Shown: positions 1-11,401, counted from the first letter of the stretch. The stretch is 64,000 nucleotides of DNA from Psychromonas sp. B3M02 (GCF_003318165.1 NZ_QOCB01000033.1:1-64000), one strand, 5' to 3'. The notes: a model not told the origin generated them from the sequence alone. Numbers and translations: made by a program.

Positions 1-23
1 AATACAATTGGTATAAAACGTTA

Positions 24-320
24 TTATTTACGTGGTAATTCTATTTTTTTAGCTTCGCTTGGGCGGTATAAAACAACAATATGACCAATTTTTGCAATCG
101 CTAACGCTTCTGTTTCACGTACGATAGCATCAATAATAAGTTGTTTAGTTTCACGGTCATCCGTTGCTACTTTTACTTTAATTAATTCGTGGAAGCTGAT
201 CGCATTTTCGATCTCAGCTAATACACCTTCGGTTAAGCCATTTTGTCCTAGTAATACTACTGGTTTCAAAGGATGTGCTAAACCTTTTAAAAATTGTTTC
301 TGTTTGTTTGATAATTTCAT
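24..320 (-). CDS. yhbY: Ribosome assembly RNA-binding protein YhbY (CRM domain)
   Basis: Small basic CRM-domain protein that associates with pre-50S ribosomal subunits. The whole chain of about 98 residues is one CRM domain. The conserved core reads KGLAHPLKPVVLLGQNGLTE near the N-terminus and ends LYRPSEAKKIELPRK, very close to E. coli YhbY (97 aa). I chose the start at 320 because the product then begins MKLSNKQKQ as in E. coli. An in-frame upstream ATG at 356 has a better-looking AAGGG ribosome site and would add 12 residues. It is divergent from rlmE, the same arrangement as in enterics, so the two share a promoter region. Confidence 0.93.
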   Translation of the reverse strand: MKLSNKQKQFLKGLAHPLKPVVLLGQNGLTEGVLAEIENAISFHELIKVKVATDDRETKQLIIDAIVRETEALAIAKIGHIVVLYRPSEAKKIELPRK

Positions 321-429
321 GCAAATATCTTTCATTAAGGGTTGAAAACGGTTCATTCTACCCTTAAATATTAACCTTTACTATTTAGATTATTATTTAT
401 CCTAATATTCGTTCGCTAAGGAAGTCATT

Positions 430-1083
430 GTGGCAAAACCAGACAGTACAAATCGTCTTAAAAAGAGTGCATCAGGCAGTTCAAAACGTTGGATGCAGGA
501 ACACGTCAATGATAAGTATGTGAAAGAAGCCAACAAGCAAGGGCTTCGCTCTCGTGCTGTGTTTAAATTAGATGAGATTAACGGTAAAGATAAGTTAATC
601 CGCCCTGGTATGACAGTGGTTGACTTAGGTGCGGCTCCGGGGAGTTGGTCTCAATGGGCTGTTGATAAAGTAGGCATGAAAGGCAAAGTGATTGCCTGTG
701 ATATTTTACCTATGGACTCGATTGCTGGTGTGGACTTTTTACAGGGTGATTTCCGCGAGGAAGTGGTCTTAAATGCTTTATTACAACGTATTGGGGATAA
801 TAAAGTTGATGTGGTGTTATCAGATATGGCACCAAATATGAGCGGTAACGCTGGTATTGATCAACCGAAATCGATGTACTTAGTAGAGCTGGCTTTAGAT
901 ATGTGTCGTGATGTTTTAGTGAAAGATGGCAGCTTTATCGTCAAAGTTTTCATGGGAGCAGAATACGAATCTTACTTGAGTGAAGTACGAAAATTATTCA
1001 AATCAGTTAAAACCAGAAAACCCGATTCTTCAAGAGCGAGATCTCGCGAGGTTTATTTAGTGGCGACCGGTTTTAAACTGTAG
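430..1083 (+). CDS. rlmE: 23S rRNA (uridine-2552-2'-O)-methyltransferase RlmE/FtsJ
   Basis: Methylates the 2'-OH of U2552 in the A-loop of 23S rRNA using S-adenosylmethionine, late in 50S assembly. Its 217 residues match the family length. The SAM-binding motif [12 protein letters not shown] lies at residues 64-75, the catalytic Asp is in [12 protein letters not shown], and the conserved Lys residues are in SRAVFKL and FIVKVFMG. The start is GTG at 430. ftsH follows 51 bases later in the same orientation, the classical rlmE-ftsH pair, and yhbY is divergent. Confidence 0.97.
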   Translation: MAKPDSTNRLKKSASGSSKRWMQEHVNDKYVKEANKQGLRSRAVFKLDEINGKDKLIRPGMTVVDLGAAPGSWSQWAVDKVGMKGKVIACDILPMDSIAGVDFLQGDFREEVVLNALLQRIGDNKVDVVLSDMAPNMSGNAGIDQPKSMYLVELALDMCRDVLVKDGSFIVKVFMGAEYESYLSEVRKLFKSVKTRKPDSSRARSREVYLVATGFKL

Positions 1084-1134
1084 TAATCTGATTTACTATT
1101 ATATTCTATTCATTTTAAACATGAGGTTTACATC

Positions 1135-3072
1135 TTGAACGATATGGCAAAAAACCTGATATTGTGGTTAGTCATCGCAGTAGTCTTAATGTCTTTATTC
1201 CAAGGATTTGGATCAGACGACACGAATAAATCACAAATCGACTATACCAGTTTTAACAAAGAAGTAAGCCAAGGGCTGATCCAACAAGTACAAATTAATG
1301 GTCAAGAAATTAAGGGCTTAAAAAGTAACCAAACACCGTTTGTTACTTACATCCCTGCACCAGATTTGGACTTAGTTAATTACCTTATTAAAAATGACGT
1401 AAAAGTAGAGGGTACACCTCCAGAGGAAACTAGTTTCCTAGCGTCTATTTTTGTTTCATGGTTCCCAATGCTGCTATTAATTGGTGTTTGGATTTTCTTT
1501 ATGCGTAACATGCAAGGTGGCGGTAAAGGCGGCGCAATGTCATTTGGTAAGAGTAAAGCCAAATTGATGAGCGAAGACCAAATCAAAACAACCTTTGCTG
1601 ATGTTGCTGGTTGTGATGAAGCTAAAGAAGACGTTGTTGAATTAGTTGATTACTTAAAAGACTCAAGCAAATTCCAAAAGCTTGGCGGCCGTATTCCTAC
1701 TGGTGTGTTATTAGTAGGTCCTCCAGGTACAGGTAAAACATTATTAGCTAAAGCGATTGCCGGCGAAGCAAAAGTACCTTTCTTCTCAATTTCAGGTTCT
1801 GATTTTGTTGAGATGTTTGTAGGTGTTGGTGCATCACGTGTTCGTGATATGTTTGAACAAGCTAAAAAGTCTGCACCATGTATTATCTTTATCGATGAAA
1901 TCGATGCTGTAGGTCGTCAACGTGGCGCAGGCATGGGTGGTGGTAATGATGAGCGTGAGCAAACATTAAACCAAATGCTAGTAGAAATGGATGGTTTTGA
2001 AGGTAATGAAGGTATTATCGTTATTGCTGCAACTAACCGCCCTGACGTATTAGATGCTGCATTACTTCGTCCAGGTCGTTTTGACCGTCAAGTAGTTGTT
2101 GGTTTACCGGATGTACGTGGTCGTGAACAGATCTTAAAAGTACATATGCGTAAAATCCCACTGGATGATGCAGTAAAAGCGTCTGTATTAGCTCGTGGTA
2201 CGCCTGGTTTCTCTGGTGCTGATTTATCAAACCTAGTGAATGAAGCTGCATTATTTGCTGCACGTGGTAATAAACGTACTGTTTCAAGAGAAGACTTTGA
2301 GCAAGCGCGCGATAAAATCCTAATGGGGGCAGAACGTCGTAGCCTAGTGATGACTGATAAAGATAAAGAGTCTACGGCTTACCATGAAGCAGGGCATGCG
2401 ATTGTGGCTAAATTAGTACCGCAGCATCACCCAATTCATAAGGTAACCATCATTCCTCGCGGACGTGCATTAGGTGTGACTCAGTTCTTACCTGAAGGTG
2501 ATCAGATTTCGCAAAATAAAGATGAGTTAGAAAGTAGTATTTCGGTTGCTTATGGTGGTCGTATTGCTGAAGAACTTATCTACGGTGCACAAAAAGTATC
2601 AACAGGTGCATCACAAGATATCAAACAAGCATCGGCAATTGCTCGTGCAATGGTAACGGAATGGGGGTTCTCTGAAAAACTAGGTCCGATTCTATTAACT
2701 GGTGAGCAAGGTAGTTTACGTTCTAATGTTGTTTCGCATGAAACGGGTAAAGTAATTGATGATGAAGTGAAAGTACTTATCGATACTAACTACCAACGTG
2801 CTTACAAACTATTAACTGATAACATTGATATCTTACATGCTATGAAAGATGCATTAGTTAAATATGAAACTATTGATACTGAGCAAGTAGATGACCTAAT
2901 GGCTCGAGTAACTGTTCGTCCACCAAGTGATTGGGATGATGAAAAAGAGTTAGAGTCAGTTAAAGATCCTGTAACTGCTGATAAAGTTGAAGATTTTGTT
3001 GAGCAAGATAAAACAGAAACAACAACTGAAACAGAATCAACAGAAAGTGAGCAAGATAAAGACAATAAATAA
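1135..3072 (+). CDS. ftsH: ATP-dependent zinc metalloprotease FtsH
   Basis: Inner-membrane AAA+ protease that degrades misassembled membrane proteins and regulators such as sigma-32 and LpxC. It has an N-terminal membrane segment (about residues 7-24), a short periplasmic domain, and a second membrane segment (about 104-123). The Walker A motif GPPGTGKT is at 195-202, Walker B is IIFIDEID near 250-257, and the second region of homology carries RPGRFDRQ near 312. The zinc motif HEAGH is at 417-421. The tail is acidic and rich in Thr, Glu and Ser. A GAGG site 8 bases upstream favours the TTG start at 1135; an internal ATG at 1144 would begin MAKNLILW. A strong terminator follows. Confidence 0.97.
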   Translation: MNDMAKNLILWLVIAVVLMSLFQGFGSDDTNKSQIDYTSFNKEVSQGLIQQVQINGQEIKGLKSNQTPFVTYIPAPDLDLVNYLIKNDVKVEGTPPEETSFLASIFVSWFPMLLLIGVWIFFMRNMQGGGKGGAMSFGKSKAKLMSEDQIKTTFADVAGCDEAKEDVVELVDYLKDSSKFQKLGGRIPTGVLLVGPPGTGKTLLAKAIAGEAKVPFFSISGSDFVEMFVGVGASRVRDMFEQAKKSAPCIIFIDEIDAVGRQRGAGMGGGNDEREQTLNQMLVEMDGFEGNEGIIVIAATNRPDVLDAALLRPGRFDRQVVVGLPDVRGREQILKVHMRKIPLDDAVKASVLARGTPGFSGADLSNLVNEAALFAARGNKRTVSREDFEQARDKILMGAERRSLVMTDKDKESTAYHEAGHAIVAKLVPQHHPIHKVTIIPRGRALGVTQFLPEGDQISQNKDELESSISVAYGGRIAEELIYGAQKVSTGASQDIKQASAIARAMVTEWGFSEKLGPILLTGEQGSLRSNVVSHETGKVIDDEVKVLIDTNYQRAYKLLTDNIDILHAMKDALVKYETIDTEQVDDLMARVTVRPPSDWDDEKELESVKDPVTADKVEDFVEQDKTETTTETESTESEQDKDNK

Positions 3073-3096
3073 TTATATTGTTTGTATACTCCCACT

Positions 3097-3128
3097 AAAA
3101 AAACCTAAGCTTGCTTAGGTTTTTTTTA
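3097..3128 (+). terminator. Intrinsic terminator after ftsH
   Basis: A perfect GC-containing stem, CCTAAGC with GCTTAGG around a two-base TT spacer, flanked by A6 on the left and T8 on the right. It sits between ftsH and folP and could act in both directions. Confidence 0.85.
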
Positions 3129-3151
3129 TTAACCAATTTAAGTGTGAAGCC

Positions 3152-3982
3152 ATGATATTAAACAGCCGACATAAACAACTCGACCTAAGCCAACCACAAA
3201 TTATGGGGATCTTAAATGTAACTCCTGATTCATTCTCAGATGGTGGGAAGTTTGCACAAGTAGAGCAAGCGGTGGGGCGTGCTAGAGAGATGCTTGAGCA
3301 AGGTGCTACCATTATTGATATTGGTGGAGAGTCAACACGTCCTGGTGCTGATGATGTTGTGTTGGCAGATGAGTTAGCGAGAGTCATACCTGTTATTCAA
3401 GCTATTAAACAAGAGTTAGACTGCTGGATCTCTATTGATACAAGTAAAGCAGAAGTGATGCGCGAAGCTGTAAAAGCAGGGGCTGATATTATTAATGATG
3501 TGCGAGCGCTGCAAGAAGAAGGGGCATTAGCAGCAGCAGTTGAAGCTGGTGTACCCGTTTGTTTAATGCATATGCAAGGCCAGCCAAGAAGTATGCAAAG
3601 CGCACCGGACTATCAAGACGTTGTTGCAGAAGTAAAAGCATTTTTAATTGAACGTAGTAAGCAGTGTATTGACCAAGGCATCAAGCGAGAAAATATTATT
3701 ATTGACCTAGGTTTTGGCTTTGGTAAGTCCTTACAACATAATTTTGACCTGCTTAATGCAACTCAAGGTTTCATTGACTTAGGATTTCCGGTGCTAACCG
3801 GTGTTTCTCGTAAATCAATGTTTGGTCAACTACTAAATCGTGATATAAATGACCGTTTAGCAGGAAGTTTAGCTGGGGCAATGATCGCCATGCAGCAAGG
3901 CTCAAAAATTATCCGAGTTCACGATGTCCGAGAAACCGTTGATGTCATGAAAGTATTACAGCAAATAAATACCTTCAAATAG
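3152..3982 (+). CDS. folP: Dihydropteroate synthase
   Basis: Condenses 6-hydroxymethyl-dihydropterin pyrophosphate with p-aminobenzoate in folate synthesis; it is the target of sulfonamides. The TIM-barrel chain of 276 residues is of normal length. Signature one, [13 protein letters not shown], is at residues 20-32. The second loop [11 protein letters not shown] follows, and the pterin-binding SIDTSKAEV and C-terminal GVSRKSMFG motifs are present. It lies between ftsH and glmM as in enterics, 34 bases upstream of glmM. Confidence 0.96.
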   Translation: MILNSRHKQLDLSQPQIMGILNVTPDSFSDGGKFAQVEQAVGRAREMLEQGATIIDIGGESTRPGADDVVLADELARVIPVIQAIKQELDCWISIDTSKAEVMREAVKAGADIINDVRALQEEGALAAAVEAGVPVCLMHMQGQPRSMQSAPDYQDVVAEVKAFLIERSKQCIDQGIKRENIIIDLGFGFGKSLQHNFDLLNATQGFIDLGFPVLTGVSRKSMFGQLLNRDINDRLAGSLAGAMIAMQQGSKIIRVHDVRETVDVMKVLQQINTFK

Positions 3983-4016
3983 TAAAGGTATCCCCGACGA
4001 TGGTAAAAGTTATTTT

Positions 4017-5348
4017 ATGAATAAAAAGTATTTTGGTACCGATGGTATTCGCGGCAAAGTAGGTGAGTCTTTAATTACGCCTGAATTTGCTTTAAAGCTA
4101 GGTTGGGCTGCGGGCCGTGTATTAGCTAAATCGGGCAATAAACAAGTATTAATAGGTAAAGATCCACGTATTTCTGGTTACATGTTAGAAGCTGCATTAC
4201 AAGCTGGTTTGACTTCCGCTGGTATTATCCCTGTATTGATGGGGCCAATGCCAACACCGGCTATCGCTTATCTGACGCATACTTTCCGTGCAACGGCTGG
4301 TATTGTTATCAGTGCATCTCATAACCCGTATTACGATAACGGCATTAAGTTCTTTTCCCATGAAGGGGTTAAATTATCTGAGAAAGTTGAACTAGAAATA
4401 GAAGCTGAAATTGATAAAGAACTAAAGTGTGTTGATAGCAGTGAAATGGGTAAAGCATATCGTATCAATGATGCTGCAGGACGTTATATAGAGTTCTGTA
4501 AGAGTACTTTCCCATCTGAGTTTAGCCTTGCTGGTTTAAAAGTGGTTGTCGATTGTGCTAATGGTGCAACTTACCATATTGCACCTTCTGTGATCAGCGA
4601 GTTAGGTGCAGAAGTGATTGCCATGGGTGTTGAGCCAAATGGGGTTAATATTAACCTTAATTGTGGTGCAACTAGTATGGATGCTATATCTCAGCGTGTT
4701 ATTGAAGAAAAAGCAGACTTTGGTGTGGCTTTTGATGGTGACGGTGACCGAGTGATGATGGTCGATCATACTGGTCATGTACTAGATGGCGATGAGCTAT
4801 TATATATTATAGCGCGTGATAAACTGCGTAAAGGTACTTTAAATGGTGGTGCTGTCGGGACTAAAATGTCTAACTTAGGTTTAGAGCAAGCGCTTAAAAC
4901 TTTAGGTATCCCATTTGACCGTTCTGATGTGGGTGATCGCCATGTAATGGAGCTAATGAAGAAAAATGGTTGGACTATTGGCGCTGAGAACTCTGGCCAT
5001 GTTATTTGTGCTGAGCATTTAGCAACGGGTGACGGTATCGTGTCTGGGTTACAAGTAATGGGTGCAATGCAAGGTAGTCGTATGAATCTACACGATTTAC
5101 GCCAAGGTATGAGAAAATACCCGCAAATACTAGAAAGCATCCGTTACAACAATGAAATTGATCCATTACAAGATGAAGACGTACTTAAAGAGTTAGCGCG
5201 TATCGAAGCCTTATTAGGTGAAAAAGGGCGTGTTTTATTACGTAAATCGGGTACTGAACCTGTCTTCAGAGTAATGGTTGAAGCTGATGAAAGCGAAGAA
5301 AAAGTGTTAGGCTATGCTAAATCGCTTGCGAGTAAAGTAAAGGTTTAA
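4017..5348 (+). CDS. glmM: Phosphoglucosamine mutase
   Basis: Interconverts glucosamine-6-phosphate and glucosamine-1-phosphate on the route to UDP-GlcNAc, feeding peptidoglycan and lipid A. The phosphoserine motif ISASHNP has its active Ser near residue 101. The metal-binding loop [12 protein letters not shown] lies in the middle and the phosphate-binding [12 protein letters not shown] at the C-terminus. Length is 443 residues (E. coli 445). It forms a folP-glmM pair, and a hairpin follows the stop codon. Confidence 0.97.
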   Translation: MNKKYFGTDGIRGKVGESLITPEFALKLGWAAGRVLAKSGNKQVLIGKDPRISGYMLEAALQAGLTSAGIIPVLMGPMPTPAIAYLTHTFRATAGIVISASHNPYYDNGIKFFSHEGVKLSEKVELEIEAEIDKELKCVDSSEMGKAYRINDAAGRYIEFCKSTFPSEFSLAGLKVVVDCANGATYHIAPSVISELGAEVIAMGVEPNGVNINLNCGATSMDAISQRVIEEKADFGVAFDGDGDRVMMVDHTGHVLDGDELLYIIARDKLRKGTLNGGAVGTKMSNLGLEQALKTLGIPFDRSDVGDRHVMELMKKNGWTIGAENSGHVICAEHLATGDGIVSGLQVMGAMQGSRMNLHDLRQGMRKYPQILESIRYNNEIDPLQDEDVLKELARIEALLGEKGRVLLRKSGTEPVFRVMVEADESEEKVLGYAKSLASKVKV

Positions 5349-5360
5349 ACAAGGTTGTTA

Positions 5361-5396
5361 AGTAAGCCTAATTAAATGATTTAATGTAGGCTTACT
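5361..5396 (+). terminator. Hairpin downstream of glmM
   Basis: Ten-base perfect arms, AGTAAGCCTA and TAGGCTTACT, with a 16-base AT-rich loop. No proper T-run follows, so it may be a weak terminator or an mRNA 3'-end stabiliser. Confidence 0.5.
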
Positions 5397-5567
5397 ATTA
5401 TATGTGAAACTATTTGATGTTTTTTTAAACGGTTTAGTCGGTTGCAATAACAAGTAATTAATTTGTATCAATATTCACTTGTTATCTGCACCAGCATTGG
5501 GTAGTATTCGTCCGCTTCTTTGTGGGAGCACAGGAAGTTTTAATAAGATAAATTAGGTAATGTGAAT

Positions 5568-5891
5568 ATGTATGAAATACTGTTAGTTGTTTATTTAATT
5601 GTTTCAATTATTTTAGTTGGTTTTGTATTAATCCAACAAGGTAAAGGAGCAGGCATGGGCGCATCTTTTGGCTCTGGTGGTTCTAACACAGTATTTGGTG
5701 CAAGTGGTTCAGGTAACTTTATGACTCGTACTACTGGTATCTTAGCGTTAGTGTTCTTTGTACTTAGCTTAGTATTAGGTAACCTGTCTTCACATCACGT
5801 TTCAACAAACGAAGAGTTCTCTAACTTAGAAGTTGAACAGGTTTCTGAAGTTCCTGTTGAAGTTGATACCTCTACTCAAATTCCTGAGTAA
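5568..5891 (+). CDS. secG: Preprotein translocase subunit SecG
   Basis: Small integral subunit of the SecYEG channel. Two hydrophobic segments (about residues 2-22 and 52-72) flank the conserved cytoplasmic loop LIQQGKGAGMGASFGSG and SGSGNFMTR, with an acidic tail. I start at ATG 5568 because homologues begin MYE and an AGGT site lies about 10 bases upstream. A GTG at 5562 would add two residues. tRNA-Leu follows 11 bases after the stop codon, as in enterics. Confidence 0.95.
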   Translation: MYEILLVVYLIVSIILVGFVLIQQGKGAGMGASFGSGGSNTVFGASGSGNFMTRTTGILALVFFVLSLVLGNLSSHHVSTNEEFSNLEVEQVSEVPVEVDTSTQIPE

Positions 5892-5902
5892 TAGTTTTTA
5901 AA

Positions 5903-5987
5903 GCGGATATGGTGGAATTGGTAGACACGCAGCCTTGAGGGGGCTGTGGCTTAGGCCGTGAGAGTTCAAGTCTCTCTATCCGCACCA
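5903..5987 (+). tRNA. leuU: tRNA-Leu (anticodon GAG)
   Basis: An 85-base class II tRNA with encoded CCA. The acceptor arms GCGGATA and TATCCGC pair. The anticodon stem CAGCC/GGCTG encloses the loop TTGAGGG, giving anticodon GAG, and a long variable arm is present. The position after secG matches E. coli leuU. Confidence 0.96.
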
Positions 5988-6002
5988 AATTATGTTTTTT
6001 GA

Positions 6003-6031
6003 TTGCGCTAGTATGTGTCATTCGCTATAAT
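6003..6031 (+). promoter_or_regulatory. Putative promoter for the initiator tRNA-rimP region
   Basis: A perfect -10 box TATAAT at 6026-6031 sits 17 bases after a weak -35 (TTGCGC at 6003-6008). The bases following the -10 (ATGCGCG) form a GC-rich discriminator, as in stable-RNA promoters under stringent control. Transcription would run through both initiator tRNA copies towards rimP. Confidence 0.55.
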
Positions 6032-6143
6032 ATGCGCGTTTTCAAGGCAATCAAATAAACAAACAGTAAGATTATTTGTTTAAGCCTCAGATAAAAGATT
6101 TTAGTTTGAATGTTTTAAGTAATGTTTAAACAACAGTTTCGGA

Positions 6144-6234
6144 CGCGAGATGGAGCAGCTTGGTAGAAGTTAGTCGGGCTCTTTCTTAGCGGTAAAAGGC
6201 GAAGGTCGTTGGTTCAAATCCAGGTCTCGCAACA
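6144..6234 (+). pseudogene. Degenerate initiator tRNA-Met copy
   Basis: This copy keeps the acceptor arms CGCGAGA and TCTCGCA and most of the T arm (GTTGG TTCAAAT). Three changes break it. The 3' half of the D arm (CTC in the intact copy) is replaced by AAGTTA. The anticodon segment ATAACC is replaced by an 18-base stretch, so the CAT anticodon is gone. The T stem has a G-G mismatch, and the end reads ACA instead of ACCA. It cannot fold as a normal cloverleaf and I regard it as a pseudogene. Confidence 0.8.
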
Positions 6235-6301
6235 AGTGATTTATCACTTCATTAAAGTTTTAGTTTGAATGTTTTAAATAATGTTTAAACAATAGTTCGG
6301 A

Positions 6302-6378
<77 letters not shown>

Positions 6379-6504
6379 CTTTCTACAAGGTAGTTTATGA
6401 TTAGCTTGTTAAGGTGAATAAAGTGATTTTTTACTTTATTACTACATTCGATATTGCAGTGCTCAATAGCAATATCTTGTTTGATTTAATCAAACAAAAA
6501 GAAT

Positions 6505-6531
6505 GAAGCTCCAATTTATTGGGGCTTTTTT
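6505..6531 (+). terminator. Intrinsic terminator after the initiator tRNA
   Basis: Nine-base arms AAGCTCCAA and TTGGGGCTT (one G-T wobble) around TTTA, followed by a T-run. Confidence 0.8.
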
Positions 6532-6570
6532 GTTATTTGCGTATTTGATTTTTTAAATTGGTACGCTTTC

Positions 6571-6609
6571 TAACAACTTATGTTTATGAAAAATAAACAT
6601 AAGTTGTTA
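6571..6609 (+). promoter_or_regulatory. Perfect 17-bp inverted repeat in the rimP leader
   Basis: Perfect arms at 6571-6587 and 6593-6609 with a GAAAA loop. The stem is AT-rich and has no T-run of its own, but a short terminator follows eight bases later. Possible roles are an RNase III/processing site or a leader-RNA element. Confidence 0.6.
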
Positions 6610-6616
6610 ATTAAAT

Positions 6617-6637
6617 AGGGCTATATGCCCTTTTTTT
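6617..6637 (+). terminator. Short intrinsic terminator in the rimP leader
   Basis: Five-base stem AGGGC/GCCCT with a TATAT loop and seven Ts, ending only about 20 bases before the rimP start codon. As placed it could attenuate the rimP-nusA-infB operon. Confidence 0.6.
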
Positions 6638-6657
6638 GTTTCTGAAAGGGGATAGAT

Positions 6658-7116
6658 TTGGCAAGTTTAGAAGAGCGTCTAACGGAAATGTTAGCGCCAA
6701 GTGTGGAAGATCTTGGCTACGAATTGGTTGGTATTGAATATGTTCGTGCGGGTAAGCACTCAACATTACGTATTTATATTGACCAAGAAGAAGGTATTTT
6801 AGTTGATGACTGTGCTGCGGTAAGTCGTCAAGTAAGTGCGATTATGGATGTTGAAGATCCAATCACCAATGAATACACATTAGAAGTATCGTCTCCAGGT
6901 ATGGAAAGACCCTTATTTAATGCTGCACAATATGCTGCATTTATAGGTGAAGAAGTGAAAATCCAATTGCGTATGCCGATTCAAAATCGCCGCAGATGGA
7001 AAGGTGTTATTAGTAGTGTAGATGGAGAAATTGTTTCCATCTCAGTTGAGGGTAAAGAAGAGCGCTTCGCGCTGAGTAATATCCAGAAAGCGAATATAGT
7101 TCCAAAATTTGATTAA
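6658..7116 (+). CDS. rimP: Ribosome maturation factor RimP
   Basis: Needed for 30S subunit maturation. It is 152 residues with the conserved [22 protein letters not shown] region (split here: [10 protein letters not shown], then [12 protein letters not shown]) and C-terminal [13 protein letters not shown], closely matching E. coli RimP. The start is TTG at 6658, preceded by a good AAGGGG site. First gene of rimP-nusA-infB, with nusA 14 bases downstream. Confidence 0.96.
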   Translation: MASLEERLTEMLAPSVEDLGYELVGIEYVRAGKHSTLRIYIDQEEGILVDDCAAVSRQVSAIMDVEDPITNEYTLEVSSPGMERPLFNAAQYAAFIGEEVKIQLRMPIQNRRRWKGVISSVDGEIVSISVEGKEERFALSNIQKANIVPKFD

Positions 7117-7130
7117 TTAAGGCGTTAAAA

Positions 7131-8633
7131 ATGAATAATAAAGAAATTTTATTGGTTGTTGAAGCGGTTTCAAATGAAAAAGGCTTACCGAGAGAAGCAA
7201 TTTTTGAAGCATTAGAAAGTGCATTGTCTATCGCAACTAAAAAGAAATACGAATTAGAAATTGAAGTACGTGTTGATATTGATCGTGAAACGGGACATTT
7301 TGATACATACCGTCGCTGGTTAGTGCTTGCGACTGATGCTGAAATGGAAAACCCAGCAAAAGAAATGACTTTTGAAGCTGCACAATACGATAACCCTGAG
7401 ATTCAAGTAGGTGAGTTCATTGAAGATCAGATTGATTCAGTGACATTTGACCGTATTACAACACAAACGGCAAAGCAAGTTATCGTACAAAAAGTACGTG
7501 AAGCTGAGCGTGCACAAGTTGTTGCACAATATGCAGAGAAAGAAGGCGAGTTAATCACTGGTGTGGTTAAACGTATGACTCGTGATAGTATTTTATTAGA
7601 CCTTGGTAACAATGCTGAAGCGGTTATCTTCCGTGATGAAATGTTACCACGTGAAAACTTCCGTCCAGGTGATCGTCTACGTGGTTTATTATTCAAGGTA
7701 AGTCCTGAAGCACGTGGTGCGCAATTATTCATGACGCGTACTCAACCTGAAGTGTTAGTTGAATTATTCCGTTTAGAAGTACCAGAAATCGCTGAAGAGA
7801 TGATTGACCTGATGGGCGCTGCTCGTGATCCAGGTTCTCGTGCTAAAATAGCGGTTAAAACAAACGACCAACGTATTGACCCAATCGGTGCATGTGTTGG
7901 TATGCGTGGTGCACGTGTTCAAGCTGTATCAAATGAGCTTGGCGGTGAGCGTGTTGATATTATCCAATGGGATGAGAATCCAGCACAATTTGCAATTAAT
8001 GCAATGGCACCAGCTGAAGTAGCTTCAATCGTTGTTGATGAAGATACACATAGCATGGATATCGCAGTAGAAGAAGATAACCTAGCACAAGCTATTGGTC
8101 GTAACGGTCAAAACATTCGTTTAGCATCACAACTTACTGGTTGGGTATTAAATGTAATGACAGTAGCTGAACTGCAATCTAAGCACCAAGCTGAAACTGA
8201 TAATGTTATTTCATTGTTTACGTCTGCATTAGAAATTGATGATGACTTTGCTGGTGTATTGGTTGAGGAAGGCTTTAGCTCTCTAGAAGAGATTGCTTAC
8301 GTTCCTGCTGAGGAGCTACTAGCTATCGACGGTCTTGATGAAGAGATGGTTGAAGAGATACGTACTCGTGCGAAAGATGTATTAGCAACAAAAGCGCTTG
8401 CTGAAGAAGAAAGCCTTGAAGGTGCAAAACCAGCTGATGATCTATTAGCACTTGAAGGCTTAGAAGCTCACCTTGCATTTGTTATGGCAAGTAAAGGTGT
8501 AGTTACGTTAGAAGACTTAGCAGAACAAGCTGTTGATGATCTACTAGAGATTGATGAAAAACTAGATGCAGATAAAGCAGCAGAGCTAATTATGGCTGCT
8601 CGTAACATCTGTTGGTTTAGTGAAGATGCATAA
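7131..8633 (+). CDS. nusA: Transcription termination/antitermination factor NusA
   Basis: RNA polymerase-binding elongation factor controlling pausing, termination and antitermination. It is 500 residues (E. coli 495). The order is an N-terminal polymerase-binding domain, an S1 domain ([20 protein letters not shown] near 145-165), two KH domains ([14 protein letters not shown] and [17 protein letters not shown]), and two acidic C-terminal repeats rich in LLxIDGLDEE-type segments. Co-directional with rimP and infB, with short gaps. Confidence 0.97.
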   Translation: MNNKEILLVVEAVSNEKGLPREAIFEALESALSIATKKKYELEIEVRVDIDRETGHFDTYRRWLVLATDAEMENPAKEMTFEAAQYDNPEIQVGEFIEDQIDSVTFDRITTQTAKQVIVQKVREAERAQVVAQYAEKEGELITGVVKRMTRDSILLDLGNNAEAVIFRDEMLPRENFRPGDRLRGLLFKVSPEARGAQLFMTRTQPEVLVELFRLEVPEIAEEMIDLMGAARDPGSRAKIAVKTNDQRIDPIGACVGMRGARVQAVSNELGGERVDIIQWDENPAQFAINAMAPAEVASIVVDEDTHSMDIAVEEDNLAQAIGRNGQNIRLASQLTGWVLNVMTVAELQSKHQAETDNVISLFTSALEIDDDFAGVLVEEGFSSLEEIAYVPAEELLAIDGLDEEMVEEIRTRAKDVLATKALAEEESLEGAKPADDLLALEGLEAHLAFVMASKGVVTLEDLAEQAVDDLLEIDEKLDADKAAELIMAARNICWFSEDA

Positions 8634-8658
8634 TAGCGTCAGTATGGAGAAATAAATA

Positions 8659-11310
8659 ATGTCAGAAATTCTATTAAAAGACCTCGCAAAAGACTTAAAT
8701 AAATCTGAAGATGCGTTAGTTCAGCAGTTTGCGGCTGCCGGTATTACTAAGAAAGCTAGCGACACAGTAAGCGTTGAAGAAAAAGAGAAATTAACAAGTC
8801 ACCTACAAAAACAACATGGTGGTGAGCAAAAACAAAAAATGACTTTACAACGTAAAACAAAAACAACGTTAAACGTAAAAGGTCAATCAAACGCAGTAAA
8901 CGTTGAAGTACGTAAAAAACGTACTTTCGTTAAGCGTACTGATGAAGAGATTCAAGCTGAAAAAGCGGCAGAGCAAGCAATCAAAGCAGAAGCTGAAGCA
9001 AAAATCCAAGCAGAATTAGATGCGAAGAAAGAGCAAGCTGAAAAAGTACTAGCTGAGAAATTAGCAGCTAAGAAAGAAGCGGAAGAAAAAGCAAAAGCAG
9101 CAGCTGCAGCAAACAAGCAAAAACAAGCGACTTCTAAATCAACTAAAACAGATGAGCAACTTCAATTAGAAAAAGAAGCGGCTGACCTACAGAAAAAAGC
9201 TGAAGCTGAAGCGCTAGCTAAAGTTGAAAAAGAAGCAGCATTACAAGCTGAAAACGCTAAAAAACTAGCTGAAGAAAATGCAGCGCGTTGGGCAAAAGAA
9301 GAAGCTGACCGTAAAGCAGCTGAAGGTGCTGATTACCACGTAACAACTTCTTCAGAAGCTCGTGCAGCAGAAGATTCTGTTGATGCAAAAGCGGAAGGTC
9401 CAACTCACCGTAAAAAGAAAAAGAAAGCAGTTGCAGATAAGCCACTTGAAACACCTTACTCTCGTCGCAACGGTCGTAACAACCGTCGTGGTAAGAAAGG
9501 GGCAACAGCAACTCCTTCTGCACTTCAACAAGCATTTGAAAAACCAGCTGCTAAAGTTGAGCGTGACGTTAAAATTGGTGAAACAATTTCAGTTGCAGAG
9601 CTAGCAAGTAAAATGGCTGTAAAAGCAACGGAAGTGATCAAGGTTATGATGAAGATGGGTGCAATGGCAACTATCAACCAAGTAATCGACCAAGAAACTG
9701 CTTCTATTGTTGCAGAAGAAATGGGCCATAAAGTAATCCTAACCAAAGAAAATGAGTTAGAAGAGTCTGTAATGGCTGAAGCGCAACAAGGTGGTGCTAA
9801 AACATCTCGTGCTCCTGTTGTTACTATCATGGGTCACGTTGACCACGGTAAAACATCATTACTTGATTACATTCGTCGTGCAAAAGTTGCTGACGGTGAA
9901 GCCGGCGGTATTACACAGCATATCGGTGCTTACCATGTAGACACAGATAAAGGCATGATCTCGTTCTTAGATACTCCTGGACACGCGGCGTTTACGTCAA
10001 TGCGTTCACGTGGTGCTAAAGCAACGGACATAGTAATCCTAGTAGTTGCAGCAGATGATGGTGTTATGCCACAAACTGTTGAAGCGATTCAACATGCTAA
10101 AGCTGCTGGTGTACCATTAATGGTTGCAGTGAACAAAATAGATAAAGAAGGCGTTGATTTTGACCGTGTTAAAACGGAACTTTCACAACACGACGTTATT
10201 TCAGAAGAATGGGGCGGTGAAAACATCTTCTCATACGTTTCTGCAAAAGTAGGTACTGGTGTTGATGACTTACTAGACAGCATCTTACTACAAGCTGAAA
10301 TGTTAGATTTAGAAGCGGTTTCTACAGGTCCAGCATCAGGTGTGGTTATTGAATCTCGTCTTGATAAAGGTCGTGGTCCAGTTGCTTCTATCTTGGTACA
10401 ACAAGGTGAACTTAAACAAGGCGATATCGTATTATGTGGCCTTGAATACGGACGTGTTCGTGCAATGCGTGATGAAAACGGTAAGCCAATTGAGTCTGCT
10501 GGTCCATCTATCCCTGTTGAAGTACTTGGTTTATCAGGTGTTCCACAAGCGGGTGATGAAGCGACAGTTGTTAAAGATGAGAAGAAAGCACGTGAAGTTG
10601 CATTATACCGTCAAGGTAAATTCCGTGATATCAAACTAGCTCGTCAACAGAAAGCGAAACTTGAAAACATGTTCTCTAACATGGAAGCGGGTGAAGTATC
10701 TGAACTTAATGTTGTACTTAAGTCTGACGTTCAAGGTTCACTTGAAGCGATTTGTGAGTCACTAAACAAACTATCTACAGATGAAGTTAAAGTAAATATC
10801 ATCGGTCGTGGTGTTGGTGGTATTACCGAAACTGACGCATCTCTTGCTTCAGCGTCTGGCGCAATCGTAATCGGCTTTAACGTACGTGCTGATGCATCTG
10901 CGCGTAAATTAATTGATAACGAAGCAGTTGAATTACGTTACTACAGCATCATCTATGATCTAATTGATGAAGTACGCTCTGCAATGAGTGGTTTATTAGC
11001 ACCTGAGTTCAAACAAGAAATTACAGGTATTGCTGATGTACGTGAAGTATTTAAATCACCTAAGATTGGTGCAATCGCTGGTTGTATGGTGACGGAAGGT
11101 ACTATCAAACGTAACAACCCAATTCGTGTACTACGTGAAAACGTGGTTATCTACGAAGGTGTACTTGAGTCACTACGTCGCTTTAAAGATGACGCAAACG
11201 AAGTTCGTAACGGTGTTGAGTGTGGTATCGGTGTTAAGAACTACAACGATGTACGCGTAGGCGACCAAATCGAAGTATTTGAAACTATTGAAGTTAAACG
11301 TACTCTTTAG
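8659..11310 (+). CDS. infB: Translation initiation factor IF-2
   Basis: GTPase that places fMet-tRNA on the 30S subunit and promotes subunit joining. It is 883 residues. The N-terminal IF2N domain is followed by a long Lys/Glu/Ala-rich charged helical linker (about residues 90-260). A second IF2N-like segment comes next, then the G domain with G1 GHVDHGKT at 392-399, DTPGHAAF, and NKIDK. Domains II-IV include the fMet-tRNA-binding C-terminus. The charged linker explains the long open frames in other phases here. Confidence 0.98.
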   Translation: MSEILLKDLAKDLNKSEDALVQQFAAAGITKKASDTVSVEEKEKLTSHLQKQHGGEQKQKMTLQRKTKTTLNVKGQSNAVNVEVRKKRTFVKRTDEEIQAEKAAEQAIKAEAEAKIQAELDAKKEQAEKVLAEKLAAKKEAEEKAKAAAAANKQKQATSKSTKTDEQLQLEKEAADLQKKAEAEALAKVEKEAALQAENAKKLAEENAARWAKEEADRKAAEGADYHVTTSSEARAAEDSVDAKAEGPTHRKKKKKAVADKPLETPYSRRNGRNNRRGKKGATATPSALQQAFEKPAAKVERDVKIGETISVAELASKMAVKATEVIKVMMKMGAMATINQVIDQETASIVAEEMGHKVILTKENELEESVMAEAQQGGAKTSRAPVVTIMGHVDHGKTSLLDYIRRAKVADGEAGGITQHIGAYHVDTDKGMISFLDTPGHAAFTSMRSRGAKATDIVILVVAADDGVMPQTVEAIQHAKAAGVPLMVAVNKIDKEGVDFDRVKTELSQHDVISEEWGGENIFSYVSAKVGTGVDDLLDSILLQAEMLDLEAVSTGPASGVVIESRLDKGRGPVASILVQQGELKQGDIVLCGLEYGRVRAMRDENGKPIESAGPSIPVEVLGLSGVPQAGDEATVVKDEKKAREVALYRQGKFRDIKLARQQKAKLENMFSNMEAGEVSELNVVLKSDVQGSLEAICESLNKLSTDEVKVNIIGRGVGGITETDASLASASGAIVIGFNVRADASARKLIDNEAVELRYYSIIYDLIDEVRSAMSGLLAPEFKQEITGIADVREVFKSPKIGAIAGCMVTEGTIKRNNPIRVLRENVVIYEGVLESLRRFKDDANEVRNGVECGIGVKNYNDVRVGDQIEVFETIEVKRTL

Positions 11311-11334
11311 TTTTAATATCTGAATATTGATGAC

Positions 11335-11362
11335 GAATGGGGGCTTTTGCCTCCATTCTTAT
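11335..11362 (+). terminator. Hairpin between infB and rbfA
   Basis: Ten-base arms GAATGGGGGC and GCCTCCATTC (one G-T pair) with a TTTT loop, then TTATTT. The T-tract is imperfect, so it is probably a partial terminator or processing stem that tunes rbfA-truB expression. Confidence 0.55.
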
Positions 11363-11401
11363 TTAAACAGCACTTAAAAGGGTGCTGATTAGGAGTTACA
11401 A

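Noticed and set aside
321-356. N-terminal extension of YhbY from ATG 356
   Set aside because: Homologues begin at MKLS-like sequence; kept only as an alternative because its ribosome site looks better.
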